From contig CAKUEI010000018.1 of NCBI GenBank assembly GCA_934646175.1, positions 1 through 23,772 of the forward strand: a DNA stretch of 23,772 bases. Direction: 5' to 3'. The stretch is from an uncultured Oscillospiraceae bacterium. GTDB taxonomy: Bacteria > Bacillota > Clostridia > Oscillospirales > Oscillospiraceae. Below the pieces are notes generated by a model, which worked only from the letters and a program-made list of their open reading frames with translations, was not told the origin of the DNA and made no database searches. Positions 1 to 6,748 of this stretch are shown one piece after another (the stretch's first letter is position 1; each line of letters starts with the position of its first letter). The position numbers and the translations under genes were made by a program.

Positions 1-806
1 ACGTGAAGGGCCTGCTGCTGTTGGACGTCACGCCCCTGTCTCTGGGCATTGAGACCATGGGCGGCGTCTGCACCAAGATCATCGAGCGCAACACCACCAT
101 CCCCGTGAAGAAGAGTCAGATCTTCACCACCGCCGCCGACAACCAGACCTCCGTCGAGGTCCACGTGCTGCAGGGCGAGCGCGAGATGGCGCAGTACAAC
201 AAGACTCTTGGCCGCTTCCAGCTGGACGGCATCGCCCCGGCCCGCCGCGGCGTACCTCAGATCGAAGTGACCTTCGATATCGACGCCAACGGCATCGTCT
301 CCGTCTCCGCCAAGGACCTGGGCACCGGCAAGGAGCAGCACATCACCATCACCTCCTCCACCAACATGTCCAAGGAAGACATCGATAAGGCCGTCCGCGA
401 GGCGGAGCAGTTCGCCGCTGAGGATGCCAAGCGCAAGGAAGAGGTCGACGTCCGCAACAACGCAGACCAGATGGTCTATCAGACCGAGAAGACCCTGGAA
501 GAGATGAAGGACAAGGTCAGCACCGAGGATAAGGCCAGCATCGAGGGTGAGCTCAATAAGCTGAAGGAAGCCCTGAAGGGCACCGATGTGGAGGCCATCA
601 AGACCGCCACCGACAGCCTGACCAAGGCATTCTACGCCGTCAGCGAAAAGCTTTATCAGCAGCAGGGCGGCGCCCAGAACGGTCAGTCCGGCCCCGATAT
701 GGGCGGTGCGGGCTTCACCGGCGGCGCTCAGGGCGGCAGCGCACCTCACGACGACGGCGTGGTGGATGCGGACTACGAAGTCATGGATGACGATCAGAAC
801 AAGTAA
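1..806 (+). CDS. dnaK: Chaperone protein DnaK (Hsp70), C-terminal part; 5' end outside window
   Basis: This is the 3' part of the Hsp70 chaperone gene; the ATPase domain lies before the window. The visible 267 residues open with the signature stretch [15 protein letters not shown] at the linker/start of the substrate-binding domain. The beta-sandwich follows ([18 protein letters not shown]-like [14 protein letters not shown], then [12 protein letters not shown]). After that come the helical lid (about residues 120-215 of this fragment) and a Gly/Gln-rich tail that ends in the acidic [13 protein letters not shown]. Reading is open from base 1, so there is no internal start and GTG at base 3 is just an internal valine codon. 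The gene is followed by dnaJ after 85 bases containing two hairpins, and the two form a chaperone operon. In this family DnaK binds exposed hydrophobic peptides in the cytoplasm, with cycling controlled by DnaJ and GrpE. The identification is certain. Confidence 0.98.
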   Translation, partial: VKGLLLLDVTPLSLGIETMGGVCTKIIERNTTIPVKKSQIFTTAADNQTSVEVHVLQGEREMAQYNKTLGRFQLDGIAPARRGVPQIEVTFDIDANGIVSVSAKDLGTGKEQHITITSSTNMSKEDIDKAVREAEQFAAEDAKRKEEVDVRNNADQMVYQTEKTLEEMKDKVSTEDKASIEGELNKLKEALKGTDVEAIKTATDSLTKAFYAVSEKLYQQQGGAQNGQSGPDMGGAGFTGGAQGGSAPHDDGVVDADYEVMDDDQNK

Positions 807-815
807 CGCAGGACG

Positions 816-869
816 CCAAACGCACCCGCGTTTGGGAAGCGGCGGGGGCATTTCCCTCCGCCGTTTCCC
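816..869 (+). promoter_or_regulatory. Two hairpins between dnaK and dnaJ
   Basis: Two stems sit in the 85-base dnaK-dnaJ spacer. The first is a perfect 8-bp stem (816-823 with 828-835) with a 4-nt loop. The second is a 15-bp stem (834-848 with 855-869) with two G-U pairs. They share bases 834-835, so they cannot both form completely. No T-run follows the second stem, so a full intrinsic terminator is unlikely. A processing or stability element that sets the dnaK:dnaJ ratio is a plausible inference. Confidence 0.5.
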
Positions 870-891
870 CTGTTTCAAGAGGTGAGACAAC

Positions 892-2046
892 ATGCCCGAC
901 CAAAAGCGTGATTATTATGAGGTTTTAGGCGTTTCCAAGGACGCTTCAGACGACGAGATCAAAAAAGCCTACCGCAAGCTGGCGAAAAAGTACCATCCGG
1001 ACATGAACCCCGACAATAAAGAGGCCGAGGCCAAGTTCAAAGAGGTCAACGAGGCGTACGAGATCCTGTCCAATAAGGAAAAGCGCGCCAAGTACGACCA
1101 GTTCGGCCACGCCGGAGTGGACCCCAACTTCAACCCCGGCGGCGGATTCGGCGGCGGGGGCTTCGGCGGATTCTCCGGTGCCGACTTCGGTGATCTGGGG
1201 GACCTGTTCGGTTCCTTCTTCGGCGGTGGATTCGGCGGTGGGCAGCGCTCTTCCCGTACCGGCCCCCAGCGGGGCGACAGCCTGCGCGCCAATGTCACCA
1301 TCACCTTTGAGGAGGCGGCTTTCGGCTGTGAGAAAACGCTGGAGCTTAACCGCAGCGAATCCTGCGACGCCTGCCACGGCACCGGCTGTGAGCCGGGCAC
1401 CACGGCCGAGATCTGTCCCGACTGCGGCGGCAGCGGTGTGGTGCGCATCCAGCGCGGCGGCGGCAGCATGATCTTCAGCACCACCGCCCCCTGTGACCGC
1501 TGCCGCGGCACCGGCAAGATCATCCATCAGCCCTGCAAAAGCTGCGGCGGTGAAGGCAGCGTGAAAAAGCGCCGCAAGATCACGGTCAACATCCCCGCCG
1601 GTATTGACGACGGGCAGGTGGTCAACCTGCGCGGGCAGGGCGCGGCCGGGCGCAACGGCGGCCCCGCGGGCGATCTGCTGGTGGGCGTCACCGTAAAGCC
1701 CCATGCCTTCTTCCAGCGGGAGGGCAACTCCGTTTATTACGAGCAGAGGGTCAGCTTTGCGCAGGCCGCTCTGGGTGACGAGCTGGAGATCCCCACCATT
1801 GACGGCAAGGTCAAATGGTCCCTGCCGGAGGGGACGCAGCCCGGCACCACCTTCCGTCTGCGCGGCAAGGGCATCCCCGATGTCCACGGCCGCGGCCGCG
1901 GTGATCAGTATGTCACTGTGAAGGTGACCGTGCCCCTCTCCATGACAAGCGAGCAGAAGGATGCCCTGCGCGCCTTTGCCTCCGCCATGGGGGAAAAATC
2001 GCCGGAGCCGAAGGGCTTCTTCGAAAAGCGCCGGAAGAAAAAGTGA
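892..2046 (+). CDS. dnaJ: Chaperone protein DnaJ (Hsp40)
   Basis: This 384-residue co-chaperone stimulates the DnaK ATPase and hands it unfolded substrates in the cytoplasm. The J domain occupies about residues 6-70, with the essential HPD motif at 35-37. A Gly/Phe-rich linker follows at about 78-118. Then come four zinc-binding CxxCxGxG repeats: C158/C161, C175/C178, C201/C204 and C215/C218. The C-terminal peptide-binding domains end in a basic tail rich in lysine. Length and domain order are those of canonical class I DnaJ. The ATG at 892 follows AAGAGGTGAG (877-886) at a good distance. It lies 85 bases after dnaK and is closed by the terminator at about 2077-2117. Identification is certain. 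Confidence 0.98.
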   Translation: MPDQKRDYYEVLGVSKDASDDEIKKAYRKLAKKYHPDMNPDNKEAEAKFKEVNEAYEILSNKEKRAKYDQFGHAGVDPNFNPGGGFGGGGFGGFSGADFGDLGDLFGSFFGGGFGGGQRSSRTGPQRGDSLRANVTITFEEAAFGCEKTLELNRSESCDACHGTGCEPGTTAEICPDCGGSGVVRIQRGGGSMIFSTTAPCDRCRGTGKIIHQPCKSCGGEGSVKKRRKITVNIPAGIDDGQVVNLRGQGAAGRNGGPAGDLLVGVTVKPHAFFQREGNSVYYEQRVSFAQAALGDELEIPTIDGKVKWSLPEGTQPGTTFRLRGKGIPDVHGRGRGDQYVTVKVTVPLSMTSEQKDALRAFASAMGEKSPEPKGFFEKRRKKK

Positions 2047-2053
2047 TTCCCCA

Positions 2054-2082
2054 TAGACAAACAGCGAAAAAAGCAATAAAAT
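2054..2082 (+). promoter_or_regulatory. Candidate sigma-A promoter for the mannosyltransferase gene
   Basis: TAGACA (2054-2059) and TAAAAT (2077-2082) are separated by exactly 17 bases, and each differs from consensus at one position. The predicted start (about 2089) falls inside the ascending arm of the dnaJ terminator. The new transcript would therefore carry only part of that hairpin and escape termination. Sequence-based prediction only. Confidence 0.45.
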
Positions 2083-2117
2083 AAGGGAAGCGGTTTGATC
2101 CGCTTCCCTTATTTTTT
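2077..2117 (+). terminator. Rho-independent terminator of dnaK-dnaJ
   Basis: The GC core GGGAAGCGG (2085-2093) pairs perfectly with CCGCTTCCC (2100-2108) across a 6-nt loop. A/T pairs on both sides lengthen the stem, and a T-run follows at 2112-2117. The A-rich left flank makes it potentially functional on the other strand too. Confidence 0.9.
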
Positions 2118-2140
2118 CATTGCTCGCACTGGAGGAAGCC

Positions 2141-4114
2141 ATGGCCGAAATTTTATCCTATCTGACGCCGACCCAGCTGATCCCGCTGGCGTTTATTGTT
2201 CTGTGCTTCGCCTTTTTTGTCTATTACTGGCGCGTGACCCGCATTCAGGACGGCTCCCCTGCCTGGATTCGGGAGTTGGGTATCCCCCGCCGCCTTACCT
2301 TCCATCTGCCCCGCTTTTCTATGACGAAAAAGGATACCCTGCCCCTCATTTTGCTGGTGGTCGTCTACGCCTGCACGGCGTTTTTCCGTCTGGGGGACAC
2401 CTCTGCCCCGCAGTCCGGCAAGAATTTTTACCCCGACCAGACGGTGGAATTCACCCTGGATGAGCCTATCCTGCTGGACAAAATGATGTACTTTACCGGT
2501 CTGGGCACCGGTGCGTACAATGTGGAGGTCTCTTCCGACGGCATCAGCTGGTCCACTCTCTGGAGCCGCACGGACGACGAGGGCGCAGTGACCGGCTACT
2601 ACTGGGCGGACGCGGAAGGGTACGCTCCCTCCTACGCCATGACCCAGAAGTATAATCAGCTTTTCAAATGGGCCGAAATCACGGTGGAGAATCCCGTCCG
2701 GATCGAATATCTCCGCATCACCTCGCAGGCGAAAAAGAACCCCATGGAGCTGTGCGAGCTTGCCCTTTACGATAACGGCACTCTTTACGACATGACCGGT
2801 GCCGCCCGGGGCACAGAATATGAGGCGCTTTTCGACGAGCAGGAGCTGGCGCCCGAAAAGTCCACCTATATGAATTCCGCCTATTTTGACGAAATCTATC
2901 ACCCCCGCACAGCGTACGAAAATATCCGAGGCGTGTATCCCTATGAGGTGTCCCATCCCCCGCTGGGCAAGCTGATCCTCAGTCTGGGCATCCGCCTCTT
3001 TGGCATGACTCCCTTCGGCTGGCGGTTTATGGGCACTTTGTTCGGCGTTTTCATGCTGCCGCTGCTGTATGTATTCCTAAAAAACCTTTTCGGCAAAACC
3101 GCCGTTTCCGTCTGCGGCACGGCACTGTTCGCCTTCGACTTCATGCACATCACCCAGACTCGCCTTGCCACCATCGACACCTACGGCGTCTTTTTCCTTC
3201 TGGGGGCTTATTTCTTCCTGTACCGCTGGATGACCCGGCCGGAAAAGGCAAAAAAGCCCGAAAAAAACGTCCCCCTCGGCGTGGGGAACCTTTTCCTCTC
3301 AGGGCTGTTTTTCGGCCTGGGCGCGGCGTCGAAGTGGACGGTGCTGTACGGCTCGGTGGGCCTTGCGGTGCTCTACTTCGTGAATCTCTTCCTCCGGCGG
3401 CGGGACTGGCCCCATGAGGAGGGAAGTCCCCGGTTCGCCCCGTGGTGCGCCAAAGTGATACTACTTTCGGTCATTTTCTTTCTTCTGATTCCGGGCTGTA
3501 TTTACGTTCTATCCTACTTCCCCTATGCCCAGGCGGACGGGGACACGTCGTTTTCCAACCTGCTCTCCATCGTGCTGGAAAACCAGAAGTTCATGCTGAC
3601 CTATCATGCCGGCGTCACCTCGCCGCACCCTTATGCCTCCCACTGGTATCAATGGCTCTTTGACATCCGCCCCATTCTCTACTTCCGGGATCAGTCTCTG
3701 ATGGCGACGGAGGGCGTCAAATCCGCCTTTGCCGCCTTTCTGAATCCCATCGTCTGCTGGGCAGGGCTTCTGTCCGTCATCATCGTGGCCATTCAGGCGG
3801 TGCACAAGCACTGCGGCAAGGCGCTCTTCCTGTTCGTGGGCTATCTTTCCCAGATCGTGCCTTATCTCTTTATCCATCGTCCCATGTTCTACTACCACTA
3901 CTTCCCCTCCATGCTGTTTCTGGTTCTGTGCATCGCCTATGCCATGAACGACCTTTTGGAGAAAAAGGAAAAGCACGCCAAGCTGGCGGTCTACGGTCTC
4001 ACCGGCTGCGCCATGGGGCTGACGGCAGCGTTCTACCCCGTGCTCATCGGGTTGTATGTCCCCGTCTGGTACACCACCAACCTGCTGCGCTGGTTCCCCA
4101 GCTGGCCATTCTGA
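2141..4114 (+). CDS. PMT-family (GT39-like) dolichyl/polyprenyl-phosphate-mannose protein mannosyltransferase with inserted discoidin-like domain
   Basis: This 657-residue polytopic membrane enzyme probably transfers mannose (or a related sugar) from a polyprenyl-phosphate donor to exported protein. Two N-terminal membrane segments (about 14-30 and 66-82) are followed by a soluble stretch of roughly 150 residues. That stretch has the look of an F5/8-type C (discoidin) beta-sandwich: FYPDQTVEFTLDEPI, then YNVEVSSDGISWSTL, then VRIEYLRITS. Next comes the PMT acidic motif YFDEIYHPR (D250/E251), HPPLGK at 272-277 and the DFMHITQTRLATIDTYG stretch, all PMT-like, and then many more membrane helices. 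ATG 2141 is chosen because GGAGGA (2131-2136) lies just before it; the TTG at 2120 has no ribosome binding site. The stop is 11 bases before the PHP gene, so the two are co-transcribed. The donor sugar and acceptor are not visible in the sequence. Confidence 0.85.
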   Translation: MAEILSYLTPTQLIPLAFIVLCFAFFVYYWRVTRIQDGSPAWIRELGIPRRLTFHLPRFSMTKKDTLPLILLVVVYACTAFFRLGDTSAPQSGKNFYPDQTVEFTLDEPILLDKMMYFTGLGTGAYNVEVSSDGISWSTLWSRTDDEGAVTGYYWADAEGYAPSYAMTQKYNQLFKWAEITVENPVRIEYLRITSQAKKNPMELCELALYDNGTLYDMTGAARGTEYEALFDEQELAPEKSTYMNSAYFDEIYHPRTAYENIRGVYPYEVSHPPLGKLILSLGIRLFGMTPFGWRFMGTLFGVFMLPLLYVFLKNLFGKTAVSVCGTALFAFDFMHITQTRLATIDTYGVFFLLGAYFFLYRWMTRPEKAKKPEKNVPLGVGNLFLSGLFFGLGAASKWTVLYGSVGLAVLYFVNLFLRRRDWPHEEGSPRFAPWCAKVILLSVIFFLLIPGCIYVLSYFPYAQADGDTSFSNLLSIVLENQKFMLTYHAGVTSPHPYASHWYQWLFDIRPILYFRDQSLMATEGVKSAFAAFLNPIVCWAGLLSVIIVAIQAVHKHCGKALFLFVGYLSQIVPYLFIHRPMFYYHYFPSMLFLVLCIAYAMNDLLEKKEKHAKLAVYGLTGCAMGLTAAFYPVLIGLYVPVWYTTNLLRWFPSWPF

Positions 4115-4125
4115 CGGAAGTCTTT

Positions 4126-4941
4126 ATGTATCTCATCGACTACCATACCCATTCCCAGCTCTCCCCGGACAGTCGGGCTCCGCTGGAGCTGATGGCGCAG
4201 GCCGCCGTCGGCGCCGGGCTGTGTGAACTCTGCGTCACCGACCACTACGATCTGCTGGACGAAAACGGCCATCGCACCGCCCCTTATGATTGGGCACCCG
4301 CCATCAAGCAGTATGATGAGGCCGCCGCAAAACTGGCGGGGGAGCTCACCATGCGCCTTGGGCTGGAGCTGGGCAGTCCGCAGGTGGAACCGGCCTTAAG
4401 CACTGAAATTTACAAGGAGTCCCGGGCGGATTTCGTCATCGGCTCCCTTCACAACTGGAGCCCGGAAAGTACCCACCATGGCACCGATTTCTACTATACC
4501 CCCTACCATACCGGCGCAGACTGCTATGCCGCGCTGGATGACTACTTTAACTCCATGGAAAAGCTGGCCCCATTGAGCGACTGCTACGATGTGCTGGGCC
4601 ACGTGATCTACCCCCTGCGCTACATGACCGAGGTACCGCAGGAGCAGTTCCCCACCCTGGACCGCTATCATGACCAGCTGCGGCGCATTTTCCGCACCGT
4701 AACGGAGGTCGGGCGCGGCATTGAGGTGAACACCTACCGCGGCCGCACGGTGCGGGACTGGGTGGAGGTGCTGAAGCTGTACCGCGACTGCGGCGGCGAG
4801 ATCATCACCGTAGGAAGCGATGCCCACGCCCCGGAATCCGTGGGGAAGGGCACGAAGGAAGCCTATGAAATGCTGCGGGAGCTGGGCTTCTCCCATGTGA
4901 CCATCTATCACCGGCATCAGCCGGAGTGGATAAAACTTTGA
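4126..4941 (+). CDS. PHP-domain phosphoesterase, histidinol-phosphatase-like
   Basis: This 271-residue protein belongs to the polymerase-and-histidinol-phosphatase (PHP) metal-dependent family. It starts MYLIDYHTHS, giving the HxH pair H7/H9 that binds metal. It then has VTDHYD (D39/H40), the GSLHNW histidine, and near the end GSDAHAPESVG. These are the usual metal ligands of the trinuclear PHP site. HisK-type histidinol phosphatases have this size and layout, but other phosphoesterases do too, and no other histidine-biosynthesis gene is nearby. ATG 4126 is preferred although its ribosome binding site (CGGAAG) is weak: the protein begins directly at the conserved strand, and an in-frame extension to 3928 would overlap the mannosyltransferase gene. 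It lies 11 bases behind that gene and 22 bases before rpiB, so it is part of the same operon. Confidence 0.85.
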   Translation: MYLIDYHTHSQLSPDSRAPLELMAQAAVGAGLCELCVTDHYDLLDENGHRTAPYDWAPAIKQYDEAAAKLAGELTMRLGLELGSPQVEPALSTEIYKESRADFVIGSLHNWSPESTHHGTDFYYTPYHTGADCYAALDDYFNSMEKLAPLSDCYDVLGHVIYPLRYMTEVPQEQFPTLDRYHDQLRRIFRTVTEVGRGIEVNTYRGRTVRDWVEVLKLYRDCGGEIITVGSDAHAPESVGKGTKEAYEMLRELGFSHVTIYHRHQPEWIKL

Positions 4942-4963
4942 TTTTTGCAGGAGGATTTTTGAC

Positions 4964-5401
4964 ATGACGATCTCTATGGGCTGTGACCACGGCGGGTTTG
5001 AACTGAAGGAGCACATCAAGGCATATCTGGAGCAGAAGGGGCATACCATCGTGGACTGCGGCACCAATTCGAAGGAAAGCTGTGACTATCCCCTGTTCGG
5101 CCGCGCCGCCGCCGAGGCAGTCTCTTCCGGTCAGTGCGAATACGGCATTGTGATCTGCACCACCGGAATCGGCATTTCCATCGCCGCCAACAAGGTGAAG
5201 GGCGTCCGCTGTGCCCTCTGCTCTGACCCGCTGGCCGCGGAGATGACTCGCCGCCACAACAACGCCAACATGCTGTCCATGGGTGCCGGGATGATCGGTA
5301 AAAACATGGCCGAGCGCATCGTGGACGTGTTCCTCTCCACGGAATTTGAAGGCGGGCGCCATCAGCGCCGTGTGGATGAGATCACCGACATCGAGCAGTG
5401 A
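4964..5401 (+). CDS. rpiB: Ribose-5-phosphate isomerase B
   Basis: This 145-residue RpiB/LacAB-family sugar-phosphate isomerase interconverts ribose 5-phosphate and ribulose 5-phosphate in the non-oxidative pentose-phosphate pathway. The start MTISMGCDHGGFELK carries the substrate-binding Asp8-His9. The catalytic cysteine is C65 in VICTTGIGISIAANK. RRHNNANMLSMG supplies the ring-opening histidine (about H98), and GRHQRRV near the C-terminus supplies phosphate-binding arginines. Most family members read CGTG at the cysteine; here it is CTTG, a conservative change. ATG 4964 follows AGGAGG (about 4951-4956) at a standard distance. It is the third gene of the 2141-5401 cluster. No terminator with a T-run follows; the next feature is the palindrome at 5461. 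Confidence 0.95.
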   Translation: MTISMGCDHGGFELKEHIKAYLEQKGHTIVDCGTNSKESCDYPLFGRAAAEAVSSGQCEYGIVICTTGIGISIAANKVKGVRCALCSDPLAAEMTRRHNNANMLSMGAGMIGKNMAERIVDVFLSTEFEGGRHQRRVDEITDIEQ

Positions 5402-5460
5402 CCTCTCGCTCCGCGCGGGCAGCGGACCGGGAATTTAATCTTGTCTTTAGAAATTTATCA

Positions 5461-5482
5461 GGAAAAATCCATGGATTTTTCC
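5461..5482. promoter_or_regulatory. 22-bp perfect palindrome, candidate operator of xpaC
   Basis: Bases 5461-5482 are identical to their own reverse complement over all 22 positions (half-site GGAAAAATCCA, centred on CCATGG). It overlaps the position expected for the -35 element of the TATGAT box at 5495-5500. This is typical of a site bound by a dimeric repressor. A hairpin at the end of the rpiB message is the alternative, but the arms meet with almost no loop and C's, not T's, follow. Confidence 0.5.
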
Positions 5483-5500
5483 CCGTCGTTCCTTTATGAT
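5472..5500 (+). promoter_or_regulatory. Weak candidate promoter of xpaC
   Basis: TATGAT (5495-5500) is a good -10 match. Seventeen bases upstream lies only TGGATT (5472-5477), a poor -35, inside the palindrome. A start near 5507 would give a short leader containing GGAGGG (5513-5518), which supports translation from TTG 5526 rather than ATG 5511. Confidence 0.3.
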
Positions 5501-5525
5501 ATAGGAAGAGATGGAGGGACATTCT

Positions 5526-6689
5526 TTGAATAACGACCATTCGAACAACAATAATTGGGGTGACATCATTTACTGGATCGTCACCATCGTTTTCCTGTGT
5601 ACGGCATGGCCCATCGGCCTGATCCTGCTCTTCCGCAAGGTCATGGGCTACACCAACCGCAGCCGCCGTTCGCAGCACCCCTACGATATTCAGCGGGAAC
5701 GGCAGCAGGCTGCCCAACAGGGGCAGTCCAGCTCCGGCACTACGACCTCCGCTTCCCGGCAGCAGGCTGCCCCTTCCGCCGGGAAACCTGCCGGAAACAG
5801 CAAGAAGCGCTCCCAACGGCCGCCCACCCCGGCTACCAAAGGCAAGCCGCTCATCGTGCTGGGCTCCATCATCACCGCACTGTGCGGTCTGATTACGCTG
5901 TGCAGGTTCAGCATCTATCTCTCCCTCGGCTTTCTTCGTGCTCTGCAGTCGGCGCTGATCCCCCTGGGACTTACCGCCGCGGGACTGGTACTGCTGTATG
6001 CGGGCATTCAGCGCAACCGAAAGGGTAAGCGCTACCGCCGCTATCAGGCGTTGATCGGCTCCCGCAAGAGCATTTCCATCCACGCCCTGGCCGAGGCGCT
6101 GTCACTCCCCTATCAGACTGTCTGTGAAGAGCTGCAGGATATGCTGGACGAAGGCATTTTCCCCGTGGGCTACGTGAACATTATGGAGGGCCGCCTGGTC
6201 CTGGACGACGGCGGGTTGGAGGATGACGAGCCGGAGGAAAAGCGGGAGGATACCCCTCTCTCTGACCGGGCTTCCGCCATTCTGAAGGAGATCCGCCAGG
6301 TGAACGACAACATTGCTGACCCTGAGCTTTCCGCCAAAATCGACCGGATCGAGCAGATCACCGGCAAGATCTTCGCCTATCTGGAAAGCCATCCGGAAAA
6401 AGAATCCCAGCTGCGCAGTTTTTTGAACTACTACCTCCCCACTACCCTGAAGATCCTGCACGCCTATGCCCAGCTGGAGGCGCAGGGCATTGAGGGTGAG
6501 AACATCTCCGCCGCCAAAGAGCGGATCGAGAACATGATGGACAAAGTGGTTGAGGGCTTTGAAAAGCAGCTGGATAAGCTCTTTCAGGACAGCACACTGG
6601 ATATCACCACCGACGTTCAGGTGCTGGAGCGGATGCTGGATAAGGACGGCCTTTCCAGCAGCGGCGACGGCATGACCCTTGGCATGTGA
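5526..6689 (+). CDS. XpaC-family (5-bromo-4-chloroindolyl phosphate hydrolysis family) membrane protein
   Basis: This protein of about 387 residues has one N-terminal membrane helix (roughly 12-35) and a Gln/Ser/Ala/Pro-rich linker. Two more hydrophobic helices follow at about 115-160. Next is a compact segment resembling a winged helix (about 175-225, with SIHALAEALSLPYQTVCEEL). The C-terminal helical domain contains AKIDRIEQITGKIFAYLESH and FLNYYLPTTLKILHAYA, the hallmark of the XpaC family (named from B. subtilis). The family's biochemical function is poorly defined; it often occurs beside TelA-like genes, but none is here. Start choice: GGAGGG (5513-5518) is spaced 7 bases from TTG 5526, whereas ATG 5511 has only a weak AGGAAG close to it, giving a 392-residue alternative. 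The gene is convergent with RNase J and they share a terminator. Confidence 0.8.
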   Translation: MNNDHSNNNNWGDIIYWIVTIVFLCTAWPIGLILLFRKVMGYTNRSRRSQHPYDIQRERQQAAQQGQSSSGTTTSASRQQAAPSAGKPAGNSKKRSQRPPTPATKGKPLIVLGSIITALCGLITLCRFSIYLSLGFLRALQSALIPLGLTAAGLVLLYAGIQRNRKGKRYRRYQALIGSRKSISIHALAEALSLPYQTVCEELQDMLDEGIFPVGYVNIMEGRLVLDDGGLEDDEPEEKREDTPLSDRASAILKEIRQVNDNIADPELSAKIDRIEQITGKIFAYLESHPEKESQLRSFLNYYLPTTLKILHAYAQLEAQGIEGENISAAKERIENMMDKVVEGFEKQLDKLFQDSTLDITTDVQVLERMLDKDGLSSSGDGMTLGM

Positions 6690-6702
6690 CAAACGCAAAA
6701 GG

Positions 6703-6747
6703 AAAGCCCCCGGAAACGCAAAAGCGTTTCCGGGGGCTTTTGTTTTT
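6703..6747 (+). terminator. Bidirectional intrinsic terminator between xpaC and rnj
   Basis: A perfect 17-bp stem (6703-6719 with 6724-6740) with an AAAA loop is followed by TTTTGTTTTT (6738-6747). On the minus strand the stem is followed by a poorer T tract. It separates the convergent xpaC and RNase J genes. Confidence 0.92.
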
Positions 6748-6748
6748 C

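Noticed and set aside
946..2142. A 398-codon minus-strand frame opposite dnaJ (and similar long frames opposite pyk and the AAA gene)
   Set aside because: Ala/Gly/Leu-rich composition without motifs. These frames arise because third-position GC bias in the real genes suppresses stops on the other strand.
3928..4125. N-terminal extension of the PHP phosphoesterase
   Set aside because: The added 66 residues overlap the end of the mannosyltransferase in another frame and are not PHP-like; the family begins at MYLIDYHTHS.
5511..5528. ATG 5511 as start of the XpaC-family gene
   Set aside because: It would place GGAGGG inside the coding sequence and leave almost no leader after the TATGAT box. 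TTG 5526 fits better, but this is a preference, not proof.
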